64,000 nucleotides of DNA, taken from contig CM060850.1 of NCBI GenBank assembly GCA_030737835.1, forward strand, positions 4,780,015 to 4,844,014. Direction: 5' to 3'. A program made the position numbers and the translations under genes. Source of the stretch: Acorus gramineus. Lineage: Eukaryota > Streptophyta > Magnoliopsida > Acorales > Acoraceae. The stretch's first letter is position 1. Each line of letters opens with the position of its first letter. The notes under the pieces are model-generated. The model did not search any database. It was not told where the DNA came from and worked only from the letters and a program-made list of their open reading frames with translations. Below are positions 61,492 through 64,000 of this stretch, one piece after another.

Positions 61492-62934
61492 ATGGGGAGC
61501 TGGAAGAACGGGTGGAAGATCTACTTCCGCTGCAGCAGCTCCCCCGAAAAACAACAAACCCCACCACCCGAACCCCCAAAAACGGCCACCAAACCACCCC
61601 CACCGTCCGATCTGTTGTGCCCCATCTCAGGCTCTCTGATGTCCGACCCCGTCATCCTCCCCTCCGGCCTCACCTTCGATCGCCCCTACCTCCAAGCCTG
61701 CCTCGACCTCCGCTATTCCCCCACCCTATCGGACGGCTCTCGTCTCCCCATCAACACCCTCAATTCCATGATCCCCAATCTCGCCATTAAGTCCACCATC
61801 GACAGGTGGTGCGACTCCTCCTCCATCCAACGGCCCCAAATCGTCGATCCAGATCACGCGAGGGGTTTCGTCCGTAAATTAATGGTTTGCTCCAACGGTC
61901 TTTCGGACTCTGATCGTCATCACTGCTCGTCAACGGCCTCGGTCACCTCGTCTTCTCCTTCTTCCGTCGATGAAACCCTAACCCTAGAATCGACGGCGCT
62001 GGAGGAGGAGATCGTAGCGAAGCTGAGGGACGCGCGAATCTCGATGCAGGAGGAAGGGCTGGTCCAGCTTCGCACGGTCACCAGAGAGAGCCCCGAGAAG
62101 AGGATCTCCCTCTGCACGCCCCGCCTCCTCTCCGCCGTCCGTCCCATGCTCCTCTCCCGCTACTCGACGATCCAGATCCACGCATCCGCGTCGCTGGTGA
62201 ACCTCTCGCTGGAGCCCCGGAACCGCCCCCGCATCGTGCGGTCCGGGGCCGTCCCCCCGCTCATCGACGCCATGCGGTGCGGGAATCCCGAGGCGGAGGA
62301 GCACGCGGCGGCGGCGGTGTTCGGGCTCTCGGCGGACGAGTCGGGCCGGGCCGCGATCGGGGTGCTCGGCGCGATCGAGCCGCTGGTGCGACTGATCGGA
62401 CGGCCGGGGACGACCGAGCGTGGGAGGCGCGACGCGGTGCACGCGCTGCACCAGCTCGCGCTCGCGGAGACCAACCGGGCGAAGATCGCGAGGTGTCCCG
62501 GCGCGGTGCGGACGGTGCTCGATGTGGCGAGGGACGGGGAACCGACGGCGCCGATGGTGCTGTGCGCGCTCGCGGGGTCGGCGGATGGGGTGGCGGCGTT
62601 GATGGACCATAATGCGGTGGAGGTGCTGATTGGGATAATGGACGGTTGTGATGATGTGTGCGTGAAAGAGAGATGTGTGGCTGTGATGTATGGGTTGAGT
62701 AGGTGGAGCATTTTGAGGTTCAGGGCGGCGATGAAGGGGAGGGAGGATGTGTTGAGGGAGGCGGCGGAGGAGGGGGGATGGGCAAAAGAGAAGGCGAGGG
62801 AAATGGCGAGGCGGATGCTGTCCGGAATTCGGTGGGACGGAGAGCGCAGCGTTTCGGATACAGTTGTGGCGTTTCGGCGTTGCGGGTTGGTTGGTGTCTC
62901 TGCTGGGGCTGGGTCTAACTCGACCGATTTCTGA
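61492..62934 (+). CDS. U-box/ARM-repeat E3 ubiquitin ligase (PUB38/39/40-like)
   Basis: A single open exon of 480 residues; the ATG at 61492 is used because the two codons before it start with GTG. The U-box lies at about 40-110 (LLCPISGSLMSDPVI, TFDRPYLQACLD, PNLAIKSTIDRWC), after a short basic, Pro-rich N-terminus. A Ser-rich linker (about 135-170) leads to ARM repeats at about 175-450, with 'ASLVNLSLEPRNRPRIVRSG' and 'AVPPLIDAM' as the clearest one. The layout and lack of introns match the PUB38/39/40 group, in which the U-box recruits the E2 enzyme and the ARM repeats bind the target. The coding part is very GC-rich, unlike its flanks. Arabidopsis relatives act in hormone signalling, including BZR1 turnover by PUB40; a like role here is inferred only. 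Confidence 0.95.
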   Translation: MGSWKNGWKIYFRCSSSPEKQQTPPPEPPKTATKPPPPSDLLCPISGSLMSDPVILPSGLTFDRPYLQACLDLRYSPTLSDGSRLPINTLNSMIPNLAIKSTIDRWCDSSSIQRPQIVDPDHARGFVRKLMVCSNGLSDSDRHHCSSTASVTSSSPSSVDETLTLESTALEEEIVAKLRDARISMQEEGLVQLRTVTRESPEKRISLCTPRLLSAVRPMLLSRYSTIQIHASASLVNLSLEPRNRPRIVRSGAVPPLIDAMRCGNPEAEEHAAAAVFGLSADESGRAAIGVLGAIEPLVRLIGRPGTTERGRRDAVHALHQLALAETNRAKIARCPGAVRTVLDVARDGEPTAPMVLCALAGSADGVAALMDHNAVEVLIGIMDGCDDVCVKERCVAVMYGLSRWSILRFRAAMKGREDVLREAAEEGGWAKEKAREMARRMLSGIRWDGERSVSDTVVAFRRCGLVGVSAGAGSNSTDF

Positions 62935-64000
62935 GGGGAACAGATTTAGTACCCATGTTAAACAATTTGATTGTGTATCGTCTCCTCACTTGATCGTCAT
63001 CTTCTCACTCTGATATAAACATTATGTTGGAGGTGGTTGAGGGGTAGTTGGTTGGTGTCTCGGTAGAGTCAATGGAGTTGGGTTTGGTTCAACGCCCATA
63101 TGATTGTTCAATGTGTTCGTGACTATTTGATCTTCTCACTTTGAGATACGTAGAGTGAGATATTCAGTCATATTTGAAAATTAAAATTGAGTTTTATGGA
63201 TGTAATTATGATTTTTTGTTTTTATTTTTTCCAAGAGTGTAAATCAGGGAAAAGGGATTTGGGAAGCGATGCTTTATTTGTGGAAATAATTGTTTGGAGC
63301 TTTTCTTCTTTATTATGTATATGTGTATGAGAATGAATGTGCTGTCTTTTTAAAGGTGTGAACACTAGGAGGTGATGTAGTGGGCAAAGCCGGATAAATG
63401 GTGTGAACACCCGGAAATTTGTTAAAAAGCGCTCCGATTCTTTTCTTCTTCTTTTTCTTTTAAAAGGTGTGAACGCCTCTTTATGTACGTAAATTGTGAA
63501 AGATGCGGGTGAGCTTTGTATTCATTCGCCCTTCATAATTGAGATTTAAAAAATAAGTTGTCCTATTTCTAAACAATAAAAAAATTCAATAATTTTGTTT
63601 GGATTTACATTTATTAAAATTGGGATAAAAATAAAGATAATCCTATCTCAGTCTTTAGGTAGAACAAAATATCCTCATTTTCATTTTAAAAACAATTGTG
63701 AATACGGTGGATAATCACCATCGCTTCCATAACTAACTAACAATTGATGATTAATAAATCTCTCTATACTTGTCTTTTCTGTATGTCTTGTGTGCTTTGT
63801 TTATGTATTATAGCTTATACTCATGTATTTTATTTAGTTTACAATAAAAACAGTTTTTTTAAAGAAGCTTTTGAAAATAGTATTTAAGAAACACACCTTT
63901 GCTAAGATTATGAAAAGTTGCTCTCTGGCTTTTTTTTTCATAAGCTGGGTCTGCTAGGGGCATTTAGAAACAAGTTTAGATTAAATATTATTTTTGAAAG
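62935..64000. other. Downstream flank of the U-box gene
   Basis: The first few hundred bases are probably the 3' untranslated region. At 63555-63710 a stretch 'aaattgggataaaaataaag...' resembles the one near 9785-9880 and looks like a shared old repeat. No gene is recognised up to the end of the window. Confidence 0.4.

Noticed and set aside
61984..62610. Long minus-strand open frames opposite the U-box gene
   Set aside because: They are shadows of a GC-rich coding exon; the proteins are Arg/His-rich and fit no family.

Overview
This window is nuclear DNA of a flowering plant. Its genes carry GT-AG introns. Gene-free DNA is very AT-rich and full of transposon debris, and every recognisable protein belongs to a plant family. 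The open first exon of the isopropylmalate-synthase-like gene and the intronless U-box gene are strongly GC-rich in an AT-rich setting. That is more usual in monocots than in eudicots, but it is only a hint and I cannot name the species.

Six genes look intact. From left to right they are: a two-AN1 zinc-finger stress-associated protein (728-1982, minus); a four-helix CASP-like membrane protein (4363-5890, minus) whose second intron begins with GC; a clavaminate-synthase/TauD-like oxygenase (14152-15387, plus); a ten-exon 2-isopropylmalate-synthase-like gene (30843-40676, plus) that has no C-terminal allosteric domain and no visible transit peptide; a HAD phosphatase of the PPsPase1/PEPC-phosphatase type (49589-51678, plus); and a PUB38/39/40-type U-box/ARM ubiquitin ligase (61492-62934, plus). 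They are unrelated single genes, each with its own promoter, so no operon-like or pathway cluster is visible.

The remaining DNA holds broken genes and mobile elements. Broken genes: a LAZY1-like fragment (about 17.0-17.5 kb), an ARM-repeat/PUB-like fragment (21.2-21.6 kb, minus), an At4g22030-like pseudogene (44.6-45.4 kb), an unidentified gene fragment (43.8-44.0 kb, minus), and a pseudogene copy of exons 6-8 of the isopropylmalate-synthase-like gene (53.4-54.6 kb). That last copy is part of a segmental duplication of about 38.18-42.38 kb into 53.35-59.69 kb. Mobile elements: a decayed LINE (18.4-21.1 kb) and two LINE fragments, a Copia-type LTR with primer-binding site, two hAT elements with perfect 8-bp target duplications, two sister Tourist/Harbinger MITEs flanked by TAA, several long-TIR Mutator-like elements with 9-bp target duplications, a foldback insertion with an empty site in the paralogous copy, and a minisatellite resembling CACTA subterminal repeats.

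I found no tRNA, rRNA, CRISPR array or viral gene. Nothing here clearly amounts to an undescribed molecular system. The points most worth a second look are the regulatory-domain-less isopropylmalate-synthase-like enzyme with its degenerate duplicate, the triplicated promoter-like block ahead of the oxygenase gene with an inserted exon-like piece, and the well-bounded transposon families.
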